Of a stretch of DNA of 64,000 nucleotides, positions 10,395 through 21,079 are shown in pieces. How positions within the stretch are numbered: the stretch's first letter is position 1; the number at the start of each line of letters is the position of its first letter. Source of the stretch: Gnetum montanum (taxonomy: Eukaryota > Streptophyta > Gnetopsida > Gnetales > Gnetaceae). Position numbers and translations under genes: made by a program. The stretch covers positions 271,077-335,076 of the forward strand of contig MNCI01001992.1 of assembly GCA_015680685.1 (NCBI GenBank), given 5' to 3'. The notes below the pieces were generated by a model. That model was not told the DNA's origin. It did no database searches and worked only from the letters and a program-made list of their open reading frames with translations.

Positions 10395-10985
10395 GATTTG
10401 GGAATTCATTACAATCTAAGTCAGCTAGCTTGAATGCTCCATTCTCATATGCCTTTATGACTAGAAAAGGCCATTCCCAATTGGATGAGAGTTTGTTGAT
10501 GGGCTCATGAATAGCCTTGAGGACCAAGTCCCATTTTTTGATCAGGCATTGGTGTAGATTGTAATGATTTTTCTACCATTTCTTATCCTGATAGCACTTG
10601 ATATAGTTAAGCATTTGGATGTGCTCCCTCTCTATAGAGTCAAGATTAGCAATTCTTGGCTTGTTATTTTGAGCCTCATCCATAAATTTTAAGAGGATCA
10701 TTTGGAGTGAGAAGACATTTAATGCTCTCACCTCGCCTCTGGATGTAATCATAGGAATTTCAATAAGTGGCTCCTTAGTTACATTGTCAGCTTCTAGGTC
10801 TAAGGCTTGGACCAAATGTTCAACCTAGTCCAACGATGTTTCTAAGGATTTTATGTTGGTGTTAGAAGGGGGTACTTCAAAGTCTACAAGCTCTATGTTT
10901 AAGCATCTCATGAATCTACCATGGGGTCTTGTTAGAATTAAGGGTAAATAGAGATCATCGTGCATAGCCATTTTTCCAAGCACTC
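10395..10985 (-). pseudogene. C-terminal tail of a Tat-type integrase in B
   Basis: Minus-strand translation has IEREHIQMLNYIKCYQDKKW, then a hydrophobic block with WDLVLKAIHEP, then NWEWPFLVIKAYENGAFKLADLD. This matches the end of Tat/Ogre-type integrases in order and spacing: the linker with charged residues, the LVL strand, the NWEGPY-like strand, and the GAYKL strand. No D-D-E core precedes it. The next recognisable upstream pol domain is protease, 6 kb away, with an antisense gene between. It is broken by in-frame stops. The pol core was probably deleted or replaced. Confidence 0.75.
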
Positions 10986-11079
10986 TTGCAAAAATAAGCA
11001 AAAAAATGATGTCAAGTGATACCTGCTTAACATAGCAACATGAAGTGAAATGTGTGAAAGGTAATTATTCAATGTTATA

Positions 11080-11225
11080 AAATTGTCAGTTTAATGTCTT
11101 AGCAGACCATGACCATGCAAAACTATATTTCAAAATTACCAGTTTAAGGTCTTAGCAGACCACCACTATGATTATAGTATAAAGGGAAGTCCAAAATTAC
11201 CAGTTTAAGGTCATAGCAGATAGTC
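11080..11225. repeat. Second short array of the TTTAAGGTCTTAGCAGACCA repeat
   Basis: Three units spaced about 60 bp apart, each with CAGTTTAAGGTCTTAGCAGA or a close variant. It is the same family as the array at 9990-10330. Confidence 0.7.
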
Positions 11226-11289
11226 ATTGTGCTTATAGAATGAAGGGTTGAATCAATTGTTAAACATTTTTTTGACATCTATGTGCTAT

Positions 11290-11430
11290 GTTGCAGGGAA
11301 CATGGGGTGTCCCACGTTACACATGGGACATGGGGAATTTTACGTTATGTGTAGGACATAGGATGTTCCATGTCATGCTCGAGACATGAGGCATCCCGCA
11401 TTATGCACAAGACATTAGATGTCCTAAAAA
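11290..11430. repeat. Degenerate tandem repeat of about 35-40 bp (ACATGGGGTGTCCCACGTTA)
   Basis: About four units with GGGACATGGGGAATT or similar, followed by TTATGCACAGGACAT-like text. It lies just upstream of the TATA box at 11458. Confidence 0.6.
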
Positions 11431-11457
11431 AGTAACATGTCTTGTAACCTTGAAGGG

Positions 11458-11465
11458 TATAAATA
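11458..11465 (+). promoter_or_regulatory. TATA box for the antisense gene in B
   Basis: TATAAATA in the context GGGTATAAATAGGGG, a good plant core promoter. A transcript starting about 30 bp downstream would run into the plus-strand exons. Transcription is not shown by sequence alone. Confidence 0.55.
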
Positions 11466-11484
11466 GGGGTTTACCCATGGTAAA

Positions 11485-14400
11485 CTCGTCATTTTCATCG
11501 TTAGAGCTAATAGCCCAAACTGTAGCATGATTTAGAGAGAGAGTGTGTGTAGCAGTTGCAGCGTAACCATGATAGGCCTAAGTTTTACATTAAAATAATG
11601 GCATGCAGGAGTGAGCACAGACATTAGGGTCTTGCCAATGTCGATGAAGGGGAGCACACCTTGTGATGGCTCCCTAGAGCATAGATCAAAGAACGGTACC
11701 ATTTGCCCAGTAAGCTACTACACTATCTTTGTTTCTTGTTTGTTGTTCTTGTTCTTTGTTTATTTTTGAGGAAATGTTGTTGCCACTATCTCCACCATGG
11801 CTATCACATCCTAGTTGCCATAACTACTATGGCCACTATGTCATGGCTATTATTGCCATGGTGGTGGTTGCTGCTACAACTATGCCATGGTTGTTGTTGC
11901 TACCATCGTGGCTATGGCCCTAGCCATGATGCTATAACCACGGCTATCATTACTGTGACCAAGTCGATGTACCTATATTTTTGTTTTTCTTAGGAAAGGA
12001 TTTGGGGCATTTTTGGTAGTGTAGCATATGTGGGGAGGTTTTTTCTTACATTCCCCATGGTGGAATAGGGTAGAGGCTTTGCAAACATTCTATCATCTTT
12101 GATAGTGTAACTGATAGGCTATGTCACATTTTCAGTGCTTGTTACACTATGTGGGATGTAGTTGCTATGCTGTACATAAGATAGCTACTATGTTGCATGG
12201 GGCATACCTGCTATGTTGTGCATGATGTAGGCACTACATTGCACGGGGCGTAACCGCTACGCTATGTGTGCAGGGCATAGCTGCTACATTGTGGGATGAA
12301 CATGGAAAAATTTTAGTTCACTTGGTAGTACCATGGGTGTATTATCTCATACTTAGAACAATTTTTATACAAGGGGCTACTATGATATACAGTAGTGTAA
12401 TCGACACTTAGAAAAATTTTTCAAAAAATTTTATGAACTAATGTTTTTGGTTGTGTCATGCAAGGTTATGTTAAAATCAATCTTGATTGTAATTGAGTTG
12501 GTAGTGGTTCTAAGTTGCCTAAGTGCACCTGTGGCTAATGTCCCCCCTTCCCATGCATGAGTAAGGGACTAGACAATCTAGTTTTAAGAAGGCACATGGA
12601 AATTTTTGGAGTTCCTACTGCATCATTTCAATGTAATAGTATGGTCACACCTGTCAGCTAAGATAACAGGTGTTCTTGTTGAAACATTATTTCTTGGGGA
12701 GAACCGAGGCATCCTGAGGTTCATAACCAATGAATACACTAAAAAAGAAGGGGCATGGGGCTTAAGTAAATATCCAAAAGGTTTGAGACTCCTATCTTGG
12801 ATTTGGGCTATGCCTGAATTTAAGTGCTATCACAAGTACAACACATTGTTCATTGCTCGTCATATGGGCACCTTCTTTTAGAACCCACCTGGGACCATCT
12901 ACTGTGTTGGTAGGTGAGTCCTATGAAGATACTTAGAAATGTTATATCATTTATCTTGTATACTTTGGAATGCTTATTATGTTCTATAGGTTGCCAGATT
13001 TGTGATTGATAAGGACGACCTCCATGATAAAGATGGGACATTGGTGTTTGCTCAAACAGCCCTACAAGAGTTCTCTTCTACTGAGAACATGCATGCCAGG
13101 CTCATAGAACAACTTGGGGCAAAGTTTAAAACCTATCCAACCAAATACGCTAAGTTCTATCTGAAGTGTGAGGAGCTCGGGTGGTTGGATGGTGAATGGG
13201 CATCTTGTTGAGTACCCATTGTAGTAGAAGTTCTAGTGAAAATACCACCGTTCCCCATGCCATTCACACCAAGTGAGTTAGGTTATGTGTTTGTTGTCAT
13301 GTGCTCTTGATTGATTGATTTTGTTATGTTTTTGGCTAATTTTATTCTTGATTATTTTAGTGGTGACCAAGTCCAAGGAGGTTACGGTAATCACCTCAGG
13401 ATGTAATAAAACTAACCTCTTTTTCAAGTATGATGACGTTGATGAGTGATAGCGTTGGCTTTGCAATGGGGCTTTAGTTAAAATTTTTTAGAATGTCCAT
13501 GAGGTTGGGCTCATGAACCTCTTTTTGGCAATAAATCCTAGCATTTTGGTAGTGGAAATTCTTGCCCTTGTCGATTCTTTTACAGAAAGTGTCGACCACT
13601 TTCGCACGCGAGTCCATAATGTGCAGGTGGTGTTTGAAATTACCAACAATCTTCTTTTAGATATTTTTAGCATCCCTTTTAATGTTTTACCTATGGGGGA
13701 AGAACATTGGAAAAGATGTAAACGATCGAGGGGACATAGAAGAATGGATAGGGATGAACAAATATTGCAAGGGAATTTACATGAATAAGGTTATGTTAGA
13801 GGTAGCCCAACAAATTTATCCTATCTTCTGAGCTCATGCCTTTCCCAAGCTACTTTCCCAAGGAAACATTCTTGGGGTAGAGCAAGCCTAGATCATGAGA
13901 GATGTAATGGAAGAGGGGACATGCTATAATAGGGCTAGGTATCTTTCAGAAGGCTTACAGTCTAAAATGGTTAGGCTTTGTGAAAAACTTGATACACGTT
14001 TCAATGTGCATTTTACCTTTTTTATAGTTGGTCTGTGATGGTTTGTCAAATTATTGGTGGTTCAAGAGAATGGGATTTGGGTGTTATAGGATTATACCTA
14101 GATATCCAAACCATGGATTTGTCAATTATTTCACACCACTTGATTTTAGGACCCCTTGAAAGCTGTTGGGGAGTCATTTTCAAATAATGACGAACGATCG
14201 GATGGGATCATCTTTTCATGTAGAAGAGAGCTTTGGAAAGGCCCCCCCACTAATAGGTAATATAGTGAGGGGGGAATACCTTATTGAAGAAATGATAAAG
14301 TCAAAGTTGCAACTTAAGAAGCCTCGTCCTATAGAAGAGCCTCCACATATAAGCGAGGGAATGGGTAAAAGATTATGAATCAAAGTTCGTAATGTGCAAT

Positions 14401-16200
14401 CTATGCTTGTTGGTGAGTATTCCTTGGCTATCTTTCTTGCTACTTTTTTCTTTTTCATGCACATGTTGGGCTAGCATCTTAACTTTGGCTTATGTTTAGT
14501 AGATGAAGAAGATGTTTTTGCTCTTGAGGTGGAGGCCCCTGCTATGGAAGAAGAGGAGGAGNTGGCTTATGTTTAGTAGATGAAGAAGATGTTTTTGCTC
14601 TTGAGGTAGAGGCCCCTGCTATGGAAGAAGAGGAGGAGGCCCTTGCTGTAGAGGAGGAGGCTACTGTAGTAGAGGAGAAGCCCCTACCATAGACAAACCT
14701 TTTGCAAACTGTGCCCCAAAACTCAACGGGCACATGATAGTTGAAGATGTTGCTTCACTTTTAAGGTAGTTTTAGGAAGAAGGGCTATAGTTTGAGGCTA
14801 GTAAGTTTGATGATTTGTTTGATAGTGTGTCGATGGGCGATCCCCCTGCTCTCACCCATAAGGATTTGCTGGGTAGGAGCTTTGCACTATCATTTATGTT
14901 ACTTCTCACTTTCCCTTTTCTCTTCTTCATGATGCTAATATGCTTTATTATGTAGTGGGCACTACTTCTACTAAGGATCCTAAGTCTTCCTCTTCATTTC
15001 ACCTATAGCCATGGATAGAAACTCTAGATAAATTTACTTTTATGGAAGGGGTAGTTGATGATATGATTGACTACTTAAGGAAAATCAACCCTAAGATAGG
15101 TGTGTTTGAACTACAACATTTGTTCTCTATGTTATTCAATTTTTTCCATCATCTTATAATTAATGCTTCTTTATGTTTGATATCACAACCTCTTGACTTA
15201 AGTGCGACTCGAAATAGGTAGTTGAAGTTAATGTTGTGCCTGAACTCCCTCCAAAGGTAACTAAGGTGCCTTATCATGTATACGAGGAAGCAAGCAAATG
15301 TGTGCTATACTTAGCACAATCCTTGTGGGAGTGTAGATGCATTAATGAAGACCTTTGGAAAAGGGTCTAGAAACTTGAAAAAGAGAAAGTGAGTTAAGCA
15401 ATTTAGCTAGAAGATTTGCAGTCACAAAATGAGTTCTTGATGGCTCATGACACTTCTACTGGTAGTTGGCGTATGGCTGTAATCAATTATGCTAGATACT
15501 GGTCGACCATACGAGGAAAAATGAGGCTACCCATGAAGTAATTGAATATTGTTTGCAAATGGATCTATTGTCCTAGAAGAATCAGGATTGGAAGGATTAC
15601 AACACCAAAGTGTATGAGTGGGGGAAAGCATAGAAAAATCATAAACACATATATAATATGGAACACACCGCCTATCGCTGAAAGTATAGGGATGTATCTG
15701 TATAATGTCATACTCGTGAGCTATTTCTTGATGTAATTGGAGCTACTCGGGCCTACGATAAATTTGCAAAGCATGTAGTGGGAAGTGAATCTTTCGAGAG
15801 AGATGAATTTTCTTTCTTGGGAGACCACTACTACCACCTTTTTCCTAGGGCCACCTACCTAGATAGCTTTGGAAAAGGGAAAGATTGTGAGGCATTGATC
15901 TAGGAGAAGAGGATTGGCCCAATTTAATGGACGAAGAAATTCTATGATTCCTAGCATCGGGCCTTGACAAAATACCTCTAGAGATGGATGCAGGCCCATC
16001 TCAGGTTAGCCAAGATTTACTTTATTGTAGTTTATTTGGTGAGAGCCTTATGTGTTGCCCTTTCTCACTCGTTGATGCATTATTTTATTCTTGATTCATG
16101 TAGGATCCAAATAAGAATGTGGGACCTACTAGGGTAGTATATAAAGACACCAACAAAGACCTATAGCCTGTTGAAAACATTTTTTCTTTGAAATATAACC
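11485..16200 (+). pseudogene. Antisense multi-exon gene inside element B, product unknown, decayed
   Basis: Plus-strand coding-like blocks lie between short GT-AG gaps. Best intron candidates: 12914-12989, 13273-13360, 14413-14499, 14873-14955, 15100-15217 and 16005-16103, with donors such as GTGAGT and CAG|GTTAG. A longer leader intron 11710-11993 is possible. Blocks in order: a region with a Trp-rich stretch (12606-12911); about 13002-13260; a folded-looking domain (13361-13790) with FRTRVHNVQVVFEI; a block with NHGFVNYFTPLDF (about 14090-14400); an acidic Glu-rich run (14500-14690); a coiled coil with VQKLEKEK (about 15220-15440); and a C-terminal block with RAYDKFAKHVVGSESF (about 15740-16000). 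In-frame stops are mostly TAG or TAA. Tat elements are known to carry antisense ORFs, often plant-mobile-domain-like. I cannot assign this family. Confidence 0.65.
14486..14638. repeat. 76-bp direct duplication around a single N, likely assembly join
   Basis: 14486-14561 and 14563-14638 are identical except for one base (GGTGGAGG against GGTAGAGG), with the only N of the window between them at 14562. An unmerged overlap between two contigs would look like this. It duplicates an intron acceptor and part of the acidic exon, so that exon's length is unreliable. Confidence 0.75.
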
Positions 16201-16329
16201 CTTGTTGTTAGGCAATATTGCCACTCTAAGTATGGAATATATATATTTGTAGTGTACTGAAACGTGAGATGATTGTCTTATTTCTTTTGGTTAACATTTT
16301 TTTGTTGATGTACTTGGGCGTTTTGTAGG

Positions 16330-16735
16330 CCCCATTCTTCTAGTTTAAGGCCATTTCAGGCCATAGCTAGTTTTAGGCCATTTCAGGTAATGGCTAGTTT
16401 AAGGCCATTTCAGGCCATGGCTAGTTATAGGCCATTTTAGGCCATGGCTAGTTTTAGGCCATTTTGGGCCATCCATAATGTAATCTCAGCAAGTGGGTTG
16501 CTAGTTTCAGGTCTTAGTAGGCTGTACGATAGTTTAAGGCCATTCCAGGTTGTATAATAGTTTAAGTCCATTTCAGGCCATAGCTAGTTTTAAGCCATTT
16601 TGGGACATACGATAATGTAGTCTCTGGAGAGTGAGTAGCCAGTTTTAGGCCTTAGTAGGCCATGCGATAGTTTAAGGCCATTCCAAGCCGAGTGATAGTT
16701 AAAGGCCATTTTGGGCCTAGGCGATAGTGCTAGCA
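16330..16735. repeat. Tandem array, unit about 27 bp (TAGTTTTAGGCCATTTCAGG)
   Basis: About a dozen units with TAGTTTAAGGCCATTTCAGG and variants, some with CTTAGTAGGCC instead. It is related to the arrays at 9990-10330 and 11080-11225 through the shared CTAGTTTAAGG core. It sits between the antisense gene and the spacer behind protease. Confidence 0.8.
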
Positions 16736-17073
16736 TAAAAAGTAACGTGATGAAAACTTGAAACTATGCAAACAAGAAATTGTACAAAAAAATTAAAAAA
16801 TGCTTAGAGTACGTTTGTGATAAGCCCTAATTGTGCAATTTTTCCTAACCCGATCTGGGTTAGGGAAGGTGTAGAGCCTAGAAGACTTGAGATGATATTC
16901 TTCCAAACTATCATTCACCATTTGAAGGGCAATTTGGCCCACATGATTTTTTCATGTAAGTTGATGGTTTTGGCTAGTTCATTTGTTAAACATTGGATTT
17001 CAGTATGGATAGGTGAAATGTCTTTGGAGATTTCTATCTCTAACCCCTGCTCTATGTTTATGTTGCTTATAGC

Positions 17074-17679
17074 CTAAGGGGCTACGTCCTCACCGAAGAT
17101 CACCACCTCTCCACTCACGTATGGTAGGTGGATTTCTAGCTGTATGGGTGAGGAAATAGCCCTTAATTGGGATAACCAAAATCTTCTCAAGATGAAGTTA
17201 AACTTGGGCATCTCTTCTACCATGATAAATTCTGCACTGGTAGGAAATTGGTCCCCCACCACAAAATTGATAGTAATAGTTCCCTTAACTACTACGTGTG
17301 CCCCATTGAATGACTTTAAATAGGAAGTTGCTGTGGGATTGATTTGATCCACCAAGTCCAACTTGTCAACAATGGGTAATGGGATCACATTAGTCATAGC
17401 TCCATCATCGCTATGCATCCTACGAATCTTGTAGTGACCTACATGAATTGTTATAAACATGGGAGCAGTTGTTACCTGATCTGTTTTAGAATCAAATTTA
17501 ATGGCTTCATCATGGAAAATCAAATGAGTTGGCTTTTTAACCATAGATGGAAGCATAACAGCATGGATAGCTCTCTCCTCGACTAGCATGTTTTCACTAA
17601 TAGGGATAGATGTTAGCATACAAATCAAAGCCTCATGGTGGGCTGCGGAAGTCATTATTAAGTCATACAAGCTTAACAT
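17074..17679 (-). pseudogene. Retropepsin-like protease of B (open reading frame intact)
   Basis: A 201-residue open frame. The active-site region reads DDGAMTNVIPL at about residues 91-101, in the place of the DSG/DGG signature. Downstream are a NPTATSYLKSFNGAHV block and FNFILRRFWLSQL, which correspond to the flap and the GR-W-L region of Tat proteases (normally LGRPWL; here LRRFWL). It would cleave the Gag-Pol polyprotein. No RT follows it, so it is cut off from its normal context. It is the longest unbroken frame of the window, perhaps by chance. Confidence 0.72.
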
Positions 17680-17699
17680 TGTATTTTTTTTTCAAAGAT

Positions 17700-20080
17700 T
17701 GTTTAACCTATGTAAGTGCATCTAGGAAATCTTTCTCACTATCTAGTTTTTTGATGGTTTTTTCTTCTTCTATACACCCTAAAAGGTGAATTTCCCGAGG
17801 AGAAGGAGTGGCTTTGGGATGAACAATAGATTTTTTTGGATTAGGGGGCGATAGTTGCATGTATTTGTCAATACCAGCATCTTTTGATGATGAGGCCATA
17901 GGAACTGCTAACAAGGGAGTGGGCTTAGGAGGGCCTAGTGTAGTACGTTCCCTAGTCATTTTATCAACTAAGTGCTCATCATGTTTTCTTAGGCGAGAAG
18001 GTTGTGATGTGGTTCTGACCACCAAAGTTTGAGTAGGTGGTAATTGTGTATGGTTTGGTGCCCTTATAACAAAAGGTGCCTACATTGTTGGAATAGCACG
18101 TTGAGGGACCTTAATCACAAAGGGGGCATCAGGTTCGTATGGCTGCCTCTTAATGATGAAAGAAGACTGTGGCCTAGGTGTCATTGAAGCTGCAGTACCT
18201 TGAGAAGGTGGATGCAGCACAAATGACTTATGTGTAGACTATATACTATCATTAACACTAATAACATTAATAGTATAGCTTGTATTATTAGCATTCAATG
18301 GGTCTTTGTAGACATTCAGTTACTAGTTTTCCAGTCGGATGGGACTAGTTTCATCGAGAACAAGCTTACCTTGATCATTCATGCATTGAACATCATCTTT
18401 TAAGGCCAGGAAATAGTCTGTATCATGATGACATAATTGGTGGTAGTTACAAAATTTTTCAAGCCTAAAAATTTTAGGTACAAGAGGCTTGTTAGGCGTG
18501 GCTATAGAGGGGTCGTGAAGGATTTCACAATATCTCTCATGCTGCTTATAGGCCTCCGCTGATGTTTTCTTAAACTGAATGTGCCTAGCATTCAATAGTT
18601 GGTCCAACAGCTTTGATAGCTTAATTGGCAATGGAATGTATTTAGAGTGATCCTTATGCTCAAAATTTGGCCTTGGGTAGCTTGTGCCATGGTCGTCGAT
18701 GCTATGGGTTGGCTGACCCCTATATTGCTAGAGCTTGGTGCTTTGGTAGCAATGGTTGTGATTTTAGGTGCTTTGGTAGAATGTTTGTTGTTGGGCTTAG
18801 TTTCATTGGCCACAGTGGCCATAATGACCTTTCCCTTTTCTTTCTATTTCTTTGTGTATGCATTTTTTTAAGTTATGTAAGTTGGGTCTTTACTTGCTTC
18901 TAACACATCTTGTATACTTTTTGTTTGCGTGAAAGCCTAGCTGAGGGAACGTGGCACTAAGTAATATAACTTAGACTTAATGAAATCATTTACAGCCCCT
19001 TTAAAGATAGCAAGTAAATGCAATTTGACGATTAGTTCATGGATTTCATTCAAAGCAAGACTCTAGCATTGTATAAATTTTTGAATGGGTTCTAATGGTT
19101 CTTGCTTAATGTTCATAAGTTGATCTAAGGTAACTTTTGGCTTCAAGTTATACTTGAAGTGAGTCACAAATTGGCTCAAAAATTCTTCTAATGTCAAAAT
19201 TGACACGCGAGGAACTGTGAGATACCAATCCAAAGCCTTACTAGTCGATGACATGGCAAAGACATGAATAATTATATGTAGCCATGACTATAATAATAGG
19301 GACTCAAATTTAAAAGTAACAAGATGAGCATTTGGATCACCCTCTCCATTATATTTCATGAACTAGGGGAGTTGTACCCTAGATGTAAGTGAAGGAACGA
19401 CAGGGCTAATTAGGTCATCGTGATAAAAGTCCATGAGTAGGACTATTTCAGAACTAATGACTTTAAGCTACTTAACTTCATCAATGAGGGTCTGAATAAG
19501 CTGGAAGGCTTGGTCTAGACCAAGGGGCATGATAGTAGGTTGTGTAAGCTAAACTGCCAATGGCATCACTGGGGTAGTCATTACGGGTGGCGTTGTTGGT
19601 GGAACTGCGAATCCTAGTGGGGGAGCTATTGGAGTAGCTCCCACTAGTGGAGCCAGTTGAGCAGTTCACAATCCCATGGGTGGTGTTGCCAAAGCAACAA
19701 CTACTTATGGTGTCATGGGAATGGTCACCTTCCCCATGGCTAAAGCAACCCATAGCCCTGTGGTTGGTGGTGCCATGTGCGAACTTTGATATGTCTAGGG
19801 CTACACATACTACTGTGTCTGTGGTAGTTGGACAGTGGGAAATGATGTTGGTGCCCACCAAGTGGTTGAGGTTGGGACTGATGCTGGCAGTGGAATTGAC
19901 ATAGAGGATATAACAGAAGTAAGGGCCATTTGTGATTGTGTCGTAGACATAGTGTGTACATATGGTAATGTATACATCACAGATTGAGGAAATTGTATGG
20001 ACTATGAAGGAATATTAAAGGGAAAGGAAGTTGAAGACCCTATGTATTGTTGAGTTGACAACATTTGATGAATTTCTATG
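17700..20080 (-). pseudogene. gag of B, Tat-like, decayed
   Basis: Minus-strand frame with several in-frame stops. The N-terminal part (about 19480-20050) is rich in Pro, Thr, Val and Ala. The capsid part has FMKYNGEGDPNAHL near 19360, then KALDWYLTVPRVSILTLEEF and EPLEPIQKFIQ (19063-19254), a typical retrotransposon gag order. Near 18440 KFCNYHQLCHHDTDYF matches the Cys/His motif followed by HDT that is common in Tat gags, with a later Cys changed to Tyr. A basic and Pro-rich linker (17708-18025) leads toward protease. Confidence 0.75.
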
Positions 20081-21049
20081 ACTAGGGAAGGTTTGGGCTA
20101 TAAAAGTGTTATCACTATTGCCAGAGAGGCAGAGGGTTGTAACTGGTGTAGATATACCACAGGAGTGGTCTATGAAGTTATTGGGTAAAGTGGACCACCA
20201 CTTTTGGAATGGGACTCAAATTCCTCTTGCCCATCATGAAGGGGTTCCTCATAGTAAGATGCAACATCTCACTCTTTTAACTTACTCAATTGAATGTGTT
20301 GATTCAATAACCATTGAAACATTTCAATAAGTGGCATGATGGCCCCTGGAGCAAGGATGAACTCCCTCCCATTTCAATGAATAATTTCAAAGTTACATTT
20401 TTCTTTGTATTCTTGACAATCTAGTTATAGGCCCGCTTAGATTCTTGTGCATAAGAAGTTATATCATTCTTCATCCTAGTCCATGCACTCAGGTGATTGA
20501 TGTTGTATTTGAAGAGATTGTCGTGGTATCCATACTAGGCTAGGTGGTCACTTAGAATCCATTGCATGTTGCAAGGGATGGACCATCCCCATGCTCAAGG
20601 TAGTAACTGAATTACTAGTTAGGTTTATCGTTGTATGTTAATAGGGACATAAGAAGTAAAGAAAAAGGTAAGCTACATAGAATATAGACTAGAAACGACA
20701 AAGTCTGGAAATGTTGGAAAAGTAGCAATTTACACTGCTACACTCGCTATGTTAGACGAGACTTTTGCTGACAAAGTTGCTATGCTACACTTGCTACGCT
20801 ATATGTTTTACGCTACATGTGTTACACAGGGAGTTTGACACAGTACAATGTTTTAGGCTTTTTTCCCTGTAGGGTTCTAGGGGAACCATCAACTGGGACC
20901 TGTCTGTACCAACCAAAACATAAACAACCCCTATGCTAGCCTATGATTCAGTTACTACCATAGCAGGTCCATAGGTGTGTTACATTTATGTTAGTAAGGA
21001 GGTATAGAAGGCACACAAGACTACCTATCATGCATAGAAGGGAGACAGA
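20081..21049 (-). other. Leader region of B between PBS and gag
   Basis: About 1 kb without a convincing frame. GCTATG/CTACGC words related to the LTR palindromes recur at 20740-20835. Confidence 0.5.
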
Positions 21050-21055
21050 GGTTCA

Positions 21056-21074
21056 GGCCCTCCTTCCAGCACCA
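21056..21074 (-). other. Primer-binding site candidate of B
   Basis: Plus strand reads GCCCTCCTTCCAGCACCA, ending in CCA, five bases from the LTR start at 21080. It looks like a tRNA 3' end. I cannot say which tRNA. It is not the tRNA-Asp type used by the other elements here. Confidence 0.5.
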
Positions 21075-21079
21075 AAAAT

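Noticed and set aside
13002-13211. A host single-exon gene at 13-14 kb
   Set aside because: It lies within the boundaries of B and continues across intron-like gaps into further decayed blocks with stops, so it is treated as part of the antisense gene of B.
9990-16735. The flanking repeat arrays as terminal repeats of a separate transposon holding the antisense gene
   Set aside because: Unit lengths differ, the integrase tail lies between two of the arrays, and no target duplication or defined ends were seen.
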